Source: Lucinisca nassula
Taxonomy: Eukaryota > Mollusca > Bivalvia > Lucinida > Lucinidae
Direction of reading: 5' to 3'
NCBI GenBank assembly: GCA_963580285.1
Contig: OY757016.1
Span: 44,469,124-44,533,123 of the forward strand
Length of the DNA stretch: 64,000 bases
Shown here in pieces: positions 52,287-63,482 of this stretch (its first letter is position 1; the number at the start of each line of letters is the position of its first letter). Under the pieces are notes generated by a model, which was given only the letters and a program-made list of their open reading frames with translations, was not told the origin of the DNA and made no database searches. The translations under genes were made by a program, and so were the position numbers.

Positions 52287-52845
52287 GGCCCCTGCCCATC
52301 AGCGCTTGAAGAAATAGATTGGGCTGAAGAGCTGACAGGGATAACACGCGAGTACCAGTAAATCCCATTGAGGTTCTTAAAGTGGTGCGAGTCGGACCGC
52401 CCACGCATATAAACCCTATTGGTTTCATTGGGTGGCAGGGCTTGAGATGTCATTTCATCCCAACGTCGGGTAAAAATTCCACAAAATTGGAAACAAAGTC
52501 TCCAAAATGACCAACAATGTTGACAGGGGCGTTACACCTAAAATCAAACAAACAAAAACCCTATTGGTTTCATTGAGTAGCAGGGTTTGAGATGTCATTT
52601 CATCTCGATGTCGGGTAAAAGTCCCAATTGGAAGCAAAGCCTTCAAAATGACCAACAATGCTGACAGGGACGTTAAACCTAAAATCAAACAAACAAAAAC
52701 CCTATTGGTCTCATTGAGTAGCAGGGTTTGAGATGCATTTCATCTCAATGTCGGGTAAAAGTCCCACAAAATTGGAAGCAATGTCTCCAAAATGACCTAA
52801 ATAGTGATGACTTGGATGTTAAACCTCAATTCAAACAATAAGGTT
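52287..52845 (+). mobile_element. SINE-A with two extra tandem 3' halves
   Basis: A copy beginning GCCCCTGCCCATCAGCGC runs to its CAAACAAAAA tail at about 52555, after which ACCCTATTGG..tail is repeated twice (about 52556-52698 and 52699-52845), each again ending in ATCAAACAAACAAAAA or CAATTCAAACAA. Confidence 0.75.
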
Positions 52846-53281
52846 GGGAAGACATTCATGAAAGATAAAAAATATTTAGGCAATGAAACGTTTTAATATG
52901 CAAAAAAATGTGTTCTTCGACAACAAGATCTACACTAATGGCCAAATGTGTTGTTTTTTTTAACATATTTTTAGCAGGAAAATCCCAAAACGTGTCATTG
53001 GCAAACATTGCGGGACCAGCTCAGAAGCTGCAGAGTGCAGTGTCTGATCAGGGTCTTCACTGTTTGCATAAAGTTCTTCTATTTTCGAAATAAATTTCTA
53101 AAATCACTAGATTTAAAAATAGCCATCGGAAGAGATGGCAAATCCCCCGACCAAAAGCCAATATGGCCTTCAGAAGATTGTTCACCAATAGAAAGTGCAC
53201 CAGAATTAAACCAGCAATATATCACAAAAGTATTGCAGTTATGGCCATCACAAGATTATACTGTCAGGGGAGATAACTAAA
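52846..53281. other. Unassigned, with alpha-like and G-type fragments
   Basis: GGCAAACATTGCGGGACC and GTGTCTGATCAGGGTCTTCAC (52998-53060) are alpha core remnants. GCAGTTATGGCCATCACAAG (53230) matches sequence at 57175 just before another D element. Confidence 0.4.
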
Positions 53282-55918
53282 CAAGAGGGCCATGATGGCC
53301 CTGGATCGCTCACCTGATCCATAGTGTAACAAGTGGGCCCCAGAGAGGGCCATTATTGGCCCCAGGGTTTTAATGTGCATAATGTTGAGGGAGGTCTTAA
53401 AGGTGAAGCTTCATACCAAACATCAACAAAGGCTATAATTAGAACAATCTTGGCAAAGGTCCACTAGATAAAGCTACACATCAAATTTCAAAGACCTGGG
53501 CCTTGCAGTTTCAGAGAAGAAGATTTTTTTTAAAGATATTCCCTACATAAGCCTATGCAAAACCAAATGGCCCCAGGGCTATATAAATCTATGTAAAAAC
53601 AAAGGGCCCCGGCCCGGGGTGGGGGCATTTGTGGCCCCAGGGCTATAATTTGAACAATCTTGGTAGAGGTCCACTAGATAAAGCTCCATACTAAATATCA
53701 AAGGCCTTGGCCTTGCAGTTTCAGAGAAGATTTTTAAAGATTTCCCTATATAAGTCTATGCAAAACCAAAGGGCCCCGGAGCGGGGACATTTTTGGTACC
53801 AGGGCTATAATTTGAATAATTTTGATAGAGGTCCACTAGATGCAGCTTCATACCAAATATCAAAGACCCAGGCCTTGTGGTTTCAGAGAAGAAGATTTTT
53901 GAAGATTTTCCCCATGTAAGTCTATGTAAAACCATAGGGCCCCAGAGTGGGGGCATTTTTGGCCCCAGGGCTATAATTTTAACAATCTTGGTAGAGGTCC
54001 ATTAGATGCAACTTCATACCAAATTTCAAAGTCCTGGGCCTTGTGGTTTCAGAGAAGATTTTTAAAGATTATCCCTATATAAGTCTATGTAAAACCAAAG
54101 GGCCCCGGGACGGGGCCACTTTTGGCCCCAGCACTATAATTTGAATCATCTTGGTAGGGGTCCTTTAGAAGAAGCTTCATACCAAATATAAAAGACCTAG
54201 GCCTTGTGGTTTCAGAGAAGAAGATTTTTAAAGATTTTCCATATATAAGTCTATGTAAAACCAAAGGGCCCCTGAGCGGGGGCATTTTTGGCCCAAGGGC
54301 TATAATTTGAACAATCTTGGTAGGGGTCCACTAGATGAAGCTTCATACAAAATATCAAAGTCCTGGGCCTTGCGGTTTCAGAGAAGAAGATTTTTAAAGA
54401 TTTTCCCTATATAAGGCCATGTAAAACCAAAGGGTCCCAGTTGGAGGCTTTTTTTGCCCCAGCACTATAATTTGAACAATCTTGGTAGGGGTCCACTAGA
54501 TAAAGCTTAATTCCAAATATCAAAGTCCTGGGCCTTGCAGTTTCAGAGCAGAAGATTTTTAAAGATTTTCCCTATATAAGCCTATGTAAAACCAAAGGGC
54601 CCGGCGGCGGGGACATTTTTGGCCTCAGCACTATCATTTGAATAATCTTGTTAGGGGTCTTTTAGATGAAGCTTCGTACCAAATATAAAAGACCTAGGCC
54701 TTGTGGTTTCAGAGAAAAGGATTTTTAAAGATTTTCCCTATATAAGTCTATGTAAAAACAAAGGGCCCCTGAGCGGGGGCATTTTTGGCCCAAGGGCGAT
54801 AGTTTGAACAATCTTGGTAGAGGTCCATTGGATGAAGCTTCATTCTAAATATCAAAGTCCTGGACCTTGCGGTTTCAGAGAAGAAGATTTTTAAAGATTT
54901 TCCCTATATAAGTCTATGTAAAACCAAAGGGCCCCTGAGCAGGGGGATTTTTGGCCCAAGGGCTATAATTTGAACAATCTTGGTAGGGGTCCACTAGATG
55001 AAGCTTCATACAAAATATCAAAGTCCTGGGCCTTGCGGTTTCAGAGAAGAAGATTTTTAAAGATTTTCCCTATATAAGCCTATGTAAAACCAAAGGGCCC
55101 CAGGTGGAGGCTTTTTTTGCCCCAGCACTATAATTTGAACAATCTTGGTAGGGGTCCACTAGATAAAGCTTAATACCAAATATCAAAGTCCTGGGCCTTG
55201 CAGTTTCAGAGCAGAAGATTTTTAAAGATTTTCCCTATATAAGCCTATGTAAAACCAAAGGGCCCGGGGGTGGGGACATTTTTGGCCTCAGCACTATCAT
55301 TTGAATAATCTTGTTAGGGGTCTTTTAGATGAAGCTTCATACCAAATATAAAAGACCTAGGCCTTGTGGTTTCAGAGAAAAGGATTTTTAAAGATTTTCC
55401 CTATATAAGTCTATGTAAAAACAAAGGGCCCCTGAGCGGGGGCATTTTTGGCCCAAGGGCGATAATTTGAACAATCTTGGTAGAGGTCCAATGGATGAAG
55501 CTTCATTCTAAATATCAAAGTCCTGGACCTTGCGGTTTCAGAGAAGAAGATTTTTAAAGATTTTCCCTATATAAGGCCATGTAAAACCAAAGGGCCCCGG
55601 AACGGGGGCATTTTTTGCCCCAGCACTATAATTTGAACAATCTTGGTAGGGGTCCACTAGATAAAGCTTAATACCAAATATCAAAGTCCTGGGCCTTGCA
55701 GCTTCAGAGCAGAAGATTTTTAAAGATTTTCCCTATATAAGCCTATGTAAAACCAAAGGGCCCGGGGGCGGGGACATTTTTGGCCTCAGCACTATCATTT
55801 GAATAATCTTGTTAGGGGTCTTTTAGATGAAGCTTCATACCAAATATAAAAGACCTAGGCCTTGTGGTTTCAGAGAAAAGGATTTTTAAAGATTTTCCCT
55901 ATATAAGTCTATGTAAAA
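53282..55918 (+). mobile_element. D-type array element, copy 3, 3'-truncated
   Basis: Standard 5' end and about 15 monomers. A four-monomer block (663 bp) and a three-monomer block (498 bp) are marked by the variant CACTATCATTTGAATAATC at 54629, 55292 and 55790, showing recent internal duplication. It stops inside a monomer at GTAAAA where the E element begins. Confidence 0.8.
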
Positions 55919-56919
55919 CTAGAGTGTTCACAAGTTTTTTCTTTAATTTGACCTACTGACCTACTTTTTGACCCGAAAAGACCTTTATTCAAACTTAGCC
56001 AAGATATTGTCACAATGACCATTCTGAGCAAGATTAATGATTTAACCAAACTTGTGGCCTCCTGAGTATTCACAAGGTTTTTCTATGATTTGACCTACTG
56101 ACCTACTTTTCAACCGGACATGACCCATATTCAAACTTGACCGAGATATTGTCATGATGATCATTCTGAGCAAGTTTGATTATGATTGGACCAAAATTGT
56201 GGCCCCTAGGGTGTTCACAAGGTTTTTATATGATTTGACCCGCTGACCTACTTTTTAACCCGATATGACCCATATTCGAACTGGACTGAAATATTGTCAC
56301 AATGGTCATTCTCAGCAAGTTTCATGATAATTGGACCAAAACAGTGGCCTTCAGAGTGTTCACAAGGTTTTTCTATGATTTGACCTACTGACCTACTTTT
56401 TGACCGGACATGACCCATATTCGAACTTGACCAAGATATTGTCATGATGATCATTCTGAGCAAGTTTGATTATGATTGGACCAAAATTGTGGCCTCTAGG
56501 GTGTTCACAAGGTTTTTCTATGATTTGACCCGCTGACCTACTTTTTAAGCCGACATGATCCATATTCAAACTTCACTAAAATATTGTCACAATGATCATT
56601 CTGAGCAAGTTTGATGATGATTGGACCAAAATTGTGGCCTCTCGAGTGTTCACAAGGTTTTTCTATGATTTGACCTACTGACCTACTTTTTTACCCGACA
56701 TGACCCAAATTCGAACTTGACCGAGATATTGTCATGATTATCATTCTGAGCAAGTTTGATGATAATTGGACCAAAACTGTGGCCTCTAGTGTGTTCACAA
56801 GAAAAAGTTTACGCACGGACGACGCACGACGGACGACGGACGACGCACGACGCACGACGACGCCGGACATCTTACTGTCACAAAAGCTCACCATGACCTT
56901 CGGTCAGGTGAGCTAAAAA
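55919..56919 (+). mobile_element. E-type array element
   Basis: Starts CTAGAGTGTTCACAAG. About six monomers of about 145 bp follow (ATTTGACCTACTGACCTAC, GAGATATTGTCATGATG), then a GACGACGCACGACGG stretch and hairpin AGCTCACCATGACC / GGTCAGGTGAGCT with AAAAA. Confidence 0.8.
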
Positions 56920-57219
56920 CCAGGGCACTCAGAAATGTGGTTCTTGCGCATGACATGCCTGCTTAAGCTCATGTATTTCTGTACACAGTACCATCAATAT
57001 GTCTCAAAAGGTATTGGAGATATGGTGATCACAAGCTGGTCATACTGTTATACTGGAAGGGTAGATAACTCAAATACCACAGCACCAACAGTTGTGGTTC
57101 TTGCACATGACATCCCTTCTGTACCTTGTATACAATTGTGCCAAGTTCCTTCAATATATCTCACAGGGTGTTGGAGTTATGGCCATCACAGGGTTATATT
57201 GCCAGGGGAGATAATTAAA
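56920..57219 (+). repeat. Two monomers of an unclassified array
   Basis: GTGGTTCTTGC(G/A)CATGACAT occurs at 56937 and 57093, each followed by a TTGGAG(A/T)TATGG block, period about 155 bp. There is no 5' end or hairpin, so it is a remnant of a further array family. Confidence 0.55.
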
Positions 57220-58681
57220 CAAGAGGGCCATGATGGCCCATCATGGCCCTGGATCGCTCACCTGATCCATAGTGTAACAAGTGGGCCTCTGAGAGGGCCA
57301 TTATTGGCCCCAGGGCTTTAATGTGCATAATGTTGAGGGAGGTCTTAAAGGTGAAGCTTCATACCAAACATCAACAAAGGCTATAATTTGAACAATCTTG
57401 GCAAAGGTCCACTAAATGGCTACACATCAAATATCAAAGACCTGGGCCTAGTGGTTTCAGAGAAGAAGATTTTTTAAAGATTTTGCCTATATAAGGCTAT
57501 GTAAAACCAAAGGGCCCCGGGACGGGGGCATTTTTTGCCCCAGCACTATAATTTGAACAATCTTGGTAGGGGTCCACTAGATGAAGCTTCATACCAAATA
57601 TCAAAGACCTGGGCCTTGTGGTTTCAGAGAAGAAGATTTTTAAAGATTTTCCCTATATAAGCCAATGTAAAACCAAAGGGCCCCGTGGCCGGGGGCATTT
57701 TTTGTCCCAGCACTAAAATTTGAACAATCTTGGTAGGGGTCCACTAGATGAAGCTTCATACCAAATATCTAAGTCCTGGGCCTTGTGGTTTCAGAGAAGA
57801 AAATTATTAAAGATTTTCCCTAAATAAGCCTATGTAAAACCAAAGGGCCCCGGGGCGGGGGCTTTTTTGGCCCCAGCACTATAATTTGAACAATCTTGGT
57901 AGGGGTCCACTAGATGAAGCTTAATACCAAATATCAAAGACCTGGGCCTTGTGGTTTCAGAGAATAAGATTTTTAAAGATTTTCCCTATATAAGCCTGTG
58001 TAAAACCAAAGGGCCATGGGCGGGGGCATTTTTTGTCCCAGCACTATAATTTGAACAATCTTTGTAGGGGTCCACTAGATGAAGCTTCATACCAAATAAC
58101 GAAGTCCTGGGCCTTCTGGTTTCAGAGAAGAAGATTTTTAAAGATTTTCCCTATATAAGCCTATGTAAAACCAAAGGGCCCCGGGGCGGGGGCATTTTTG
58201 GCCCCAGCACTATAATTTTAACAATCTTGTTAGGGGTCCACTAGATGAAGCTTCATACCAAATATCAAAGACCTAGGCCTTGTGGTTTCAGAGAAGAAGA
58301 TTTTTAAAGATTTTCCCTATATAAGCCTATGTAAAACCAAAGGGCTCCGGGGCCGGGGCATTTCTGGCCCCAGCACTATAATTTGAACAATCTTGGTAGG
58401 GGTCCACTAGATGAAGCTTCATACCAAATATCAAAGACCTGGGCCTTGTGGATTCAGAGAAGAAGATTTTTAAAGTTTTCGGTGAAAAAAATCTATTTTT
58501 GGCTCCTGTGACCTATATGTGCAACGGACCGGAACCATTTGAACAACTTTGAAAGGGGTCCACCTAAGGATCGTTCATGTGAAGTTTGGTCAAAATCCGA
58601 TCAGTGGTTTAGGAGGAGATGTCATTTGAAGAAATTGTTTACGCACGGATGACAGACAAAAAGTGATCCTTATATTAAACA
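57220..58681 (+). mobile_element. D-type element, tandem unit 1
   Basis: 5' CAAGAGGGCCATGATGGCCC with an 11-bp local duplication (CATCATGGCCC), about seven monomers and the unique region. It ends ACGGATGACAGACAAAAAGTG ATCCTTATATTAAACA without the terminal hairpin. Confidence 0.82.
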
Positions 58682-60319
58682 CAAGAGGGCCATGATGGCC
58701 CTGGATCGCTCACCTGATCCATAGAGCAACAAGGGGGCCCCGAGGAGGGCCATTATTGACCCAGGGCTATAATGTGCATAATGTTGAGGGAGGTCTAAAT
58801 AGTTGAAGCTTCAAACCAAATATCCACAAAGGCTATAATTTGAACAATCTTGGCAAAGGTCAACTAGATGAAGCTAATCAGCAAATATCAAAGACCTGGG
58901 CCTTGCGGTTTCCAAGAATAAGATTTTTTTAAAGAAATTCCCTAAATAAGCCTATGTAAAACCAAATGGCCCCGGGGCTAGGGTGTTTTTGGCTTCAGGG
59001 CTATAATTTAAACAATCTTGATAGAGGTCCACTAGATTAAGCTTCACACCAAATATCAAAGACCTGGGCCTTGCTGTTTCAGAGAAAAAGATTTTCAAAG
59101 ATTATCTCTATATAAGTCTATATGTAAAACCAAAGGGCCCCGGGGCAAGGGCATTTGTGGCCCCAGGGCTATAATTTGAACAATCTTGGTAGAGGTCCAC
59201 AAGATGAAGCTTCATACCAAATGTCAAAGACCTGGGCCTTGCAGACCTGGGCCTGTCGGTTTCAGAGAAGAAGATTTTTAAAGATTTTCCCTATATAAGT
59301 TTATGTAAAACCAAAAGGCTCTGGGGAGGGGGTATTTTTGGCCCCAGCACTATAATTTGAACAATCTTGGTAGGGATCCACTAGGTGAAGCTTCATACCC
59401 AATTGCAAAGACCTGGGCCTTGCGGTTTCAGTGAAGAAGATATTTATAGATTTTCCCTATATAAGCCCATGTAAAACCAAAGGGCCCAGGGGTGGGGGCA
59501 TTTTTGGCCTCAGCACTATAATTTGAACAATCTTGGTAGGGGTCCACTAGATGAAGCTTCATACCAAATAGCAAAGACCTGGGCCATGCGGTTTCAGAGA
59601 AGAAGATTTTTAAAGAGTTTCTCTATATAAGCCCATGTAAAACCAAAGGGCCCTGGGGCGGGGCCATTTTTGGCCCCCGCACTATAATTTGAACAATCTT
59701 GGTAGGGGTCCACTAGATGAAGCTTCATACCAAATATCAAAGACCTAGGCCTTGTGGTTTCAGAGAAGAAGATTTTTAAAGATTTTCACTATATAAGCCC
59801 ATGTAAAATCAAAGGGCCCCGGGCCGGGGGCAGTTTTGGCCCCAGCACTATAATTTGAACAATCTTGGTAGGGGTCCACTAGATTGAGCTTCATACCAAA
59901 TATCAAAGACCTAGGCCTTGCGGTTTCAGAGAAGAAGATTTTTCAAGATTTTCCCTATATAATCCTATGTAAAACCAAAGGGTCTTGGGGTGGGGGCATT
60001 TTTGGCCCCAGCAGTATAATTTGAACAAACTTGGTAGGGGTCCACCAGATGAAGCTTTATACCAAATATCAAAGACCTGGGCCTTGTGGTTTCAGAGAAG
60101 AAGATTTTTTAAGTTTTCAGTGAAAAAAATCTATTTTTGGCTCCTGTGACCTAGATGTGCAATGGACCGGAACCATTTGAACAACTTTGAAAGGGGACCA
60201 CCCAAGGATAATTCCTGTGAAGTTTGGTCAAAATCCGATCAGTGGTTTAGGAGGAGATGTCGTTTGAAGAAATTGTTTACGCACGGATGACAGACAAAAA
60301 GTGATCCTAATATAAAACA
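58682..60319 (+). mobile_element. D-type element, tandem unit 2
   Basis: Starts CAAGAGGGCCATGATGGCCC at the end of unit 1. It holds about eight monomers and ends GTGATCCTAATATAAAACA. The terminal hairpin is again missing. Confidence 0.82.
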
Positions 60320-61698
60320 CAAGAGGGCCATGATGGCCCTGGATCGCTCACCTGATCCATAGAGTAACAAGTGGGCCCCACTGAGGGCCATTATTGATCC
60401 CAGGGTTATAATGTGTATAATGTTGAGGGAGGTCTAAAAAGGTGAAGCTTCATACCAAACATCAAAGACAAGGGCATTGCAGTTTCAGAGAAGAAGATTT
60501 CCCTATATAAGTCTTGTTAAACCAAAGGGTCCCAGGGCTGTGGCATTTTTGGCCCCAGGGCTATAATTTGAACAATCTTGATAGAGGTCCACTAGATGAA
60601 ATTTCACACCAAATATAAAAGACCTAGGCCAAGTGGTTTCACAGAAGAAGATTTTTAAACTTTTTCCCAAAATAAATCTATGTAAAACCAAAGGGCCCCG
60701 GAGCGGGGACATTTTTGGCCACAGGGCTATAATTTGAACAATCTTGGTAGTGGTCCACAAGATGAAGCTTCACACCAAATATCAAAGACCTGGGCCTTGC
60801 GGTTTCAGAGAAGAAGAATTTTTAAAGATTTTCCTTATATAAGCCTATGTAAAACCAAAGGGCCCCAGGGCCGGGCATTTTTGGCCCCAGCACTATAATT
60901 TGAATAATCTTGGTAGGGGTCCACTAGATGAAGCTTCATACCAAATAGCAAAGACCTCGGCCTTGTGGTTTCAGAGAAGAAGATTTTTAAAGATTTTCCC
61001 TATAAAAGCCCATGTAAAACAAAAGGGCCCCGGGGCTGGGGCATTTTTGGCCCCAGCACTATAATTTGAACTATCTTGGTAGGGTACTGACTAGATGAAG
61101 CTTCATACCAAATATCAAAGATATGGGCCTTGAGGTTTCAGAGAAGAAGATTTTTAAAGATTTTTCCCTATATAAGCCCATGTAAAACCAAAGTGCCCCA
61201 TGGCGTGGGCATTTTTGGCCCCAGCACTATAATTTGAACAATCTTGGTAGGGGTCCACTAGAAGAAGCTTCATTCCAAATAGCAAAGACATGGGCCTTGG
61301 GGTTTCAGAGAAGAAGATTTTTAAAGATATTCCCTATATAATCCTATGTAAAACCAAAGGGCACTGGGGCAGGGGCATTTTGGGCCCCAGCACTATAATT
61401 TGAACAATCTTGATAGGGGTCCACTAGATGAAGCTTTATACCAAATATCAAAGACCTGGGCCTTGTGGTTTCAGAGAAGAAGATTTTTTAAGTTTTCGGT
61501 GAAAAAAATCTATTTTTGGCTCCTGCGACCTAGATGTGCAGCAGACCAGAACCATTTGAACAACTTTGAAAGGGGTCCACCTAAGGATCATTCCTGTGAA
61601 GTTTGGTCAAAATCGGATCAGTGGTTTAGGAGGAGATGTCGTTTGAAGAAATTGTTTACGCACGGATGACAGACAAAAAGTGATCCTAATATAAAACA
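60320..61698 (+). mobile_element. D-type element, tandem unit 3
   Basis: Shorter, with about six monomers. Near 60425-60520 the lead-in monomers are condensed by deletion. Same hairpin-less 3' junction. Confidence 0.82.
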
Positions 61699-63482
61699 CA
61701 AGAGGGCCATGATGGCCCTGGATCGCTCACCTGATCCATAGAGTAACAAGTGGGCCCCGGAGAGGGCCATTATTGACCCTAGGGTTATAATGTGCATAAT
61801 GTTGAGGGAGGTCTAAAAAGGGGAAGCTTCATACCAAATATCAACAAAGGCAATAATTTGAACAATCTTGGCAAAGGTCCACTAGATAAAGCTACACACC
61901 AAATATCAAAGACCTGAGCCTTGCGGTTTCAGAGAAGAAGATATTTTTAAAGATATTCCCTACATAAGCCTACGTAAAACCAAATGGCCCCGGGGCAGGG
62001 GCATTTTTGGCCTCAGGGCTATAATTTAAACAATCTTGATAAAGGTCCACTAGATGAAGCTTCACACCAAATATCAAAGACCCAGGCCTTTCTGTTTCAG
62101 AGAATAAGATTATCAAAGATTATCTCTATATAAGTCTATGTTAAACCAAAGGGCCCCAGGCGGTGGCATTTGTGGCCCAAAGGCTAAAATTTGTTCAATC
62201 TTGGTAGAGGTCCACTAGATGAAGCTCCATACCAAATATCAAAGACATGGCCTTGCAGTTTCAGAGAAGAAGATTTTTAAAGATTTCCCTATATAAGTCT
62301 ATGTAAAACCAAAGGGTCTCGGGGCGAGGGCATTTTTGGCCCCAGGCCTATATTTTGAACAATCTTGATAGAGGTGCACTAGTTGAAATTTCACACCAAA
62401 TATCAAAGACCTAGGCCTTGTGGTTTCATAGAAGAAGATTTTGAAAGATTTTCCCTATGTAAGTCTATGTAAAACCAAAGGGCCCCGGGGCGGGGGAATT
62501 TTTGGCCCCAGCACTTTAATTTGAACATTCTTGGTAGGGGTCCACTAGATGAAGCTTCATACCAAATAGCAAAGACCTGGGCCTTGCAGTTTCAGAGAAG
62601 AAGATTTTTAAAGATTTTCCCTATATAAGCCCATGTAAAACCAAAGGGCCCCGGGGCAAAGGCATTTTTGGCCCCAGCAGTATAATTAGAACAATCTTGG
62701 TAGGGGTCCACTAGACTAAGCTTCATACCAAATATCAAAGACCAGGGCCTTGCGGTTTCCGACAAGAAGATTTTTAAAGATTTTCCCTACATAAGCCCAT
62801 GTAAAACCAAAGGGCCCCGGTGCGGGGGCATTTTTTGCCCCAGCACTATAATTTGAAACATCTTGGTAGGGGTCCACTAGATGAAGCTTCATACCAAATA
62901 TCAAAGACCTGGGCCTTGCGGTTTCAGAGAAGAAGATTTTTAAAGATTTTCCCTATATAAGCCTATGTAAAACCAAAGGGCCCAGGGGCGGAGGCATTTT
63001 TGGCCCCAGCACTATAATTTGAACAATCTTGGTAGGGGTCCACTAGATGAAGCTTCATATAAAATATCAAAGACCTGGGCCTTGCGGTTTCAGAGAAGAA
63101 GATTTTTAAAGATTTTCCCTATATAAGCCTATGTAAAACCAAAGGGCCCCGGGATGGGGGCATTTTTTGCCCCAGCACTATAATTTGAACAATCTTGGTA
63201 GGGTTCCACTAGATAAAGCTTCATACCAAATATCAAAGACCTGGGCCTTGCGGTTTCAGAGAAGAAGATTTTTTAAGTTTTCGGTGAAAAAATATATTTT
63301 TGGCTCCCGTGACCTATATGTGCAACGGACCGGAACCATTTGAACAACTTTGAAAGGGGTCCACCTAAGGATCATTCCTGAGAAGTTTGGTCAAAATCCG
63401 ATCAGTGGTTTAGGAGGAGATGACGATTGAAGAAATTGTTTACGCACGGATGACAGACAAAAAGTGATCCTAATATAAAACA
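61699..63482 (+). mobile_element. D-type element, tandem unit 4
   Basis: About nine monomers. The unique region carries GACGATTGAAG, and the 3' junction is GATCCTAATATAAAACA. Confidence 0.82.
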
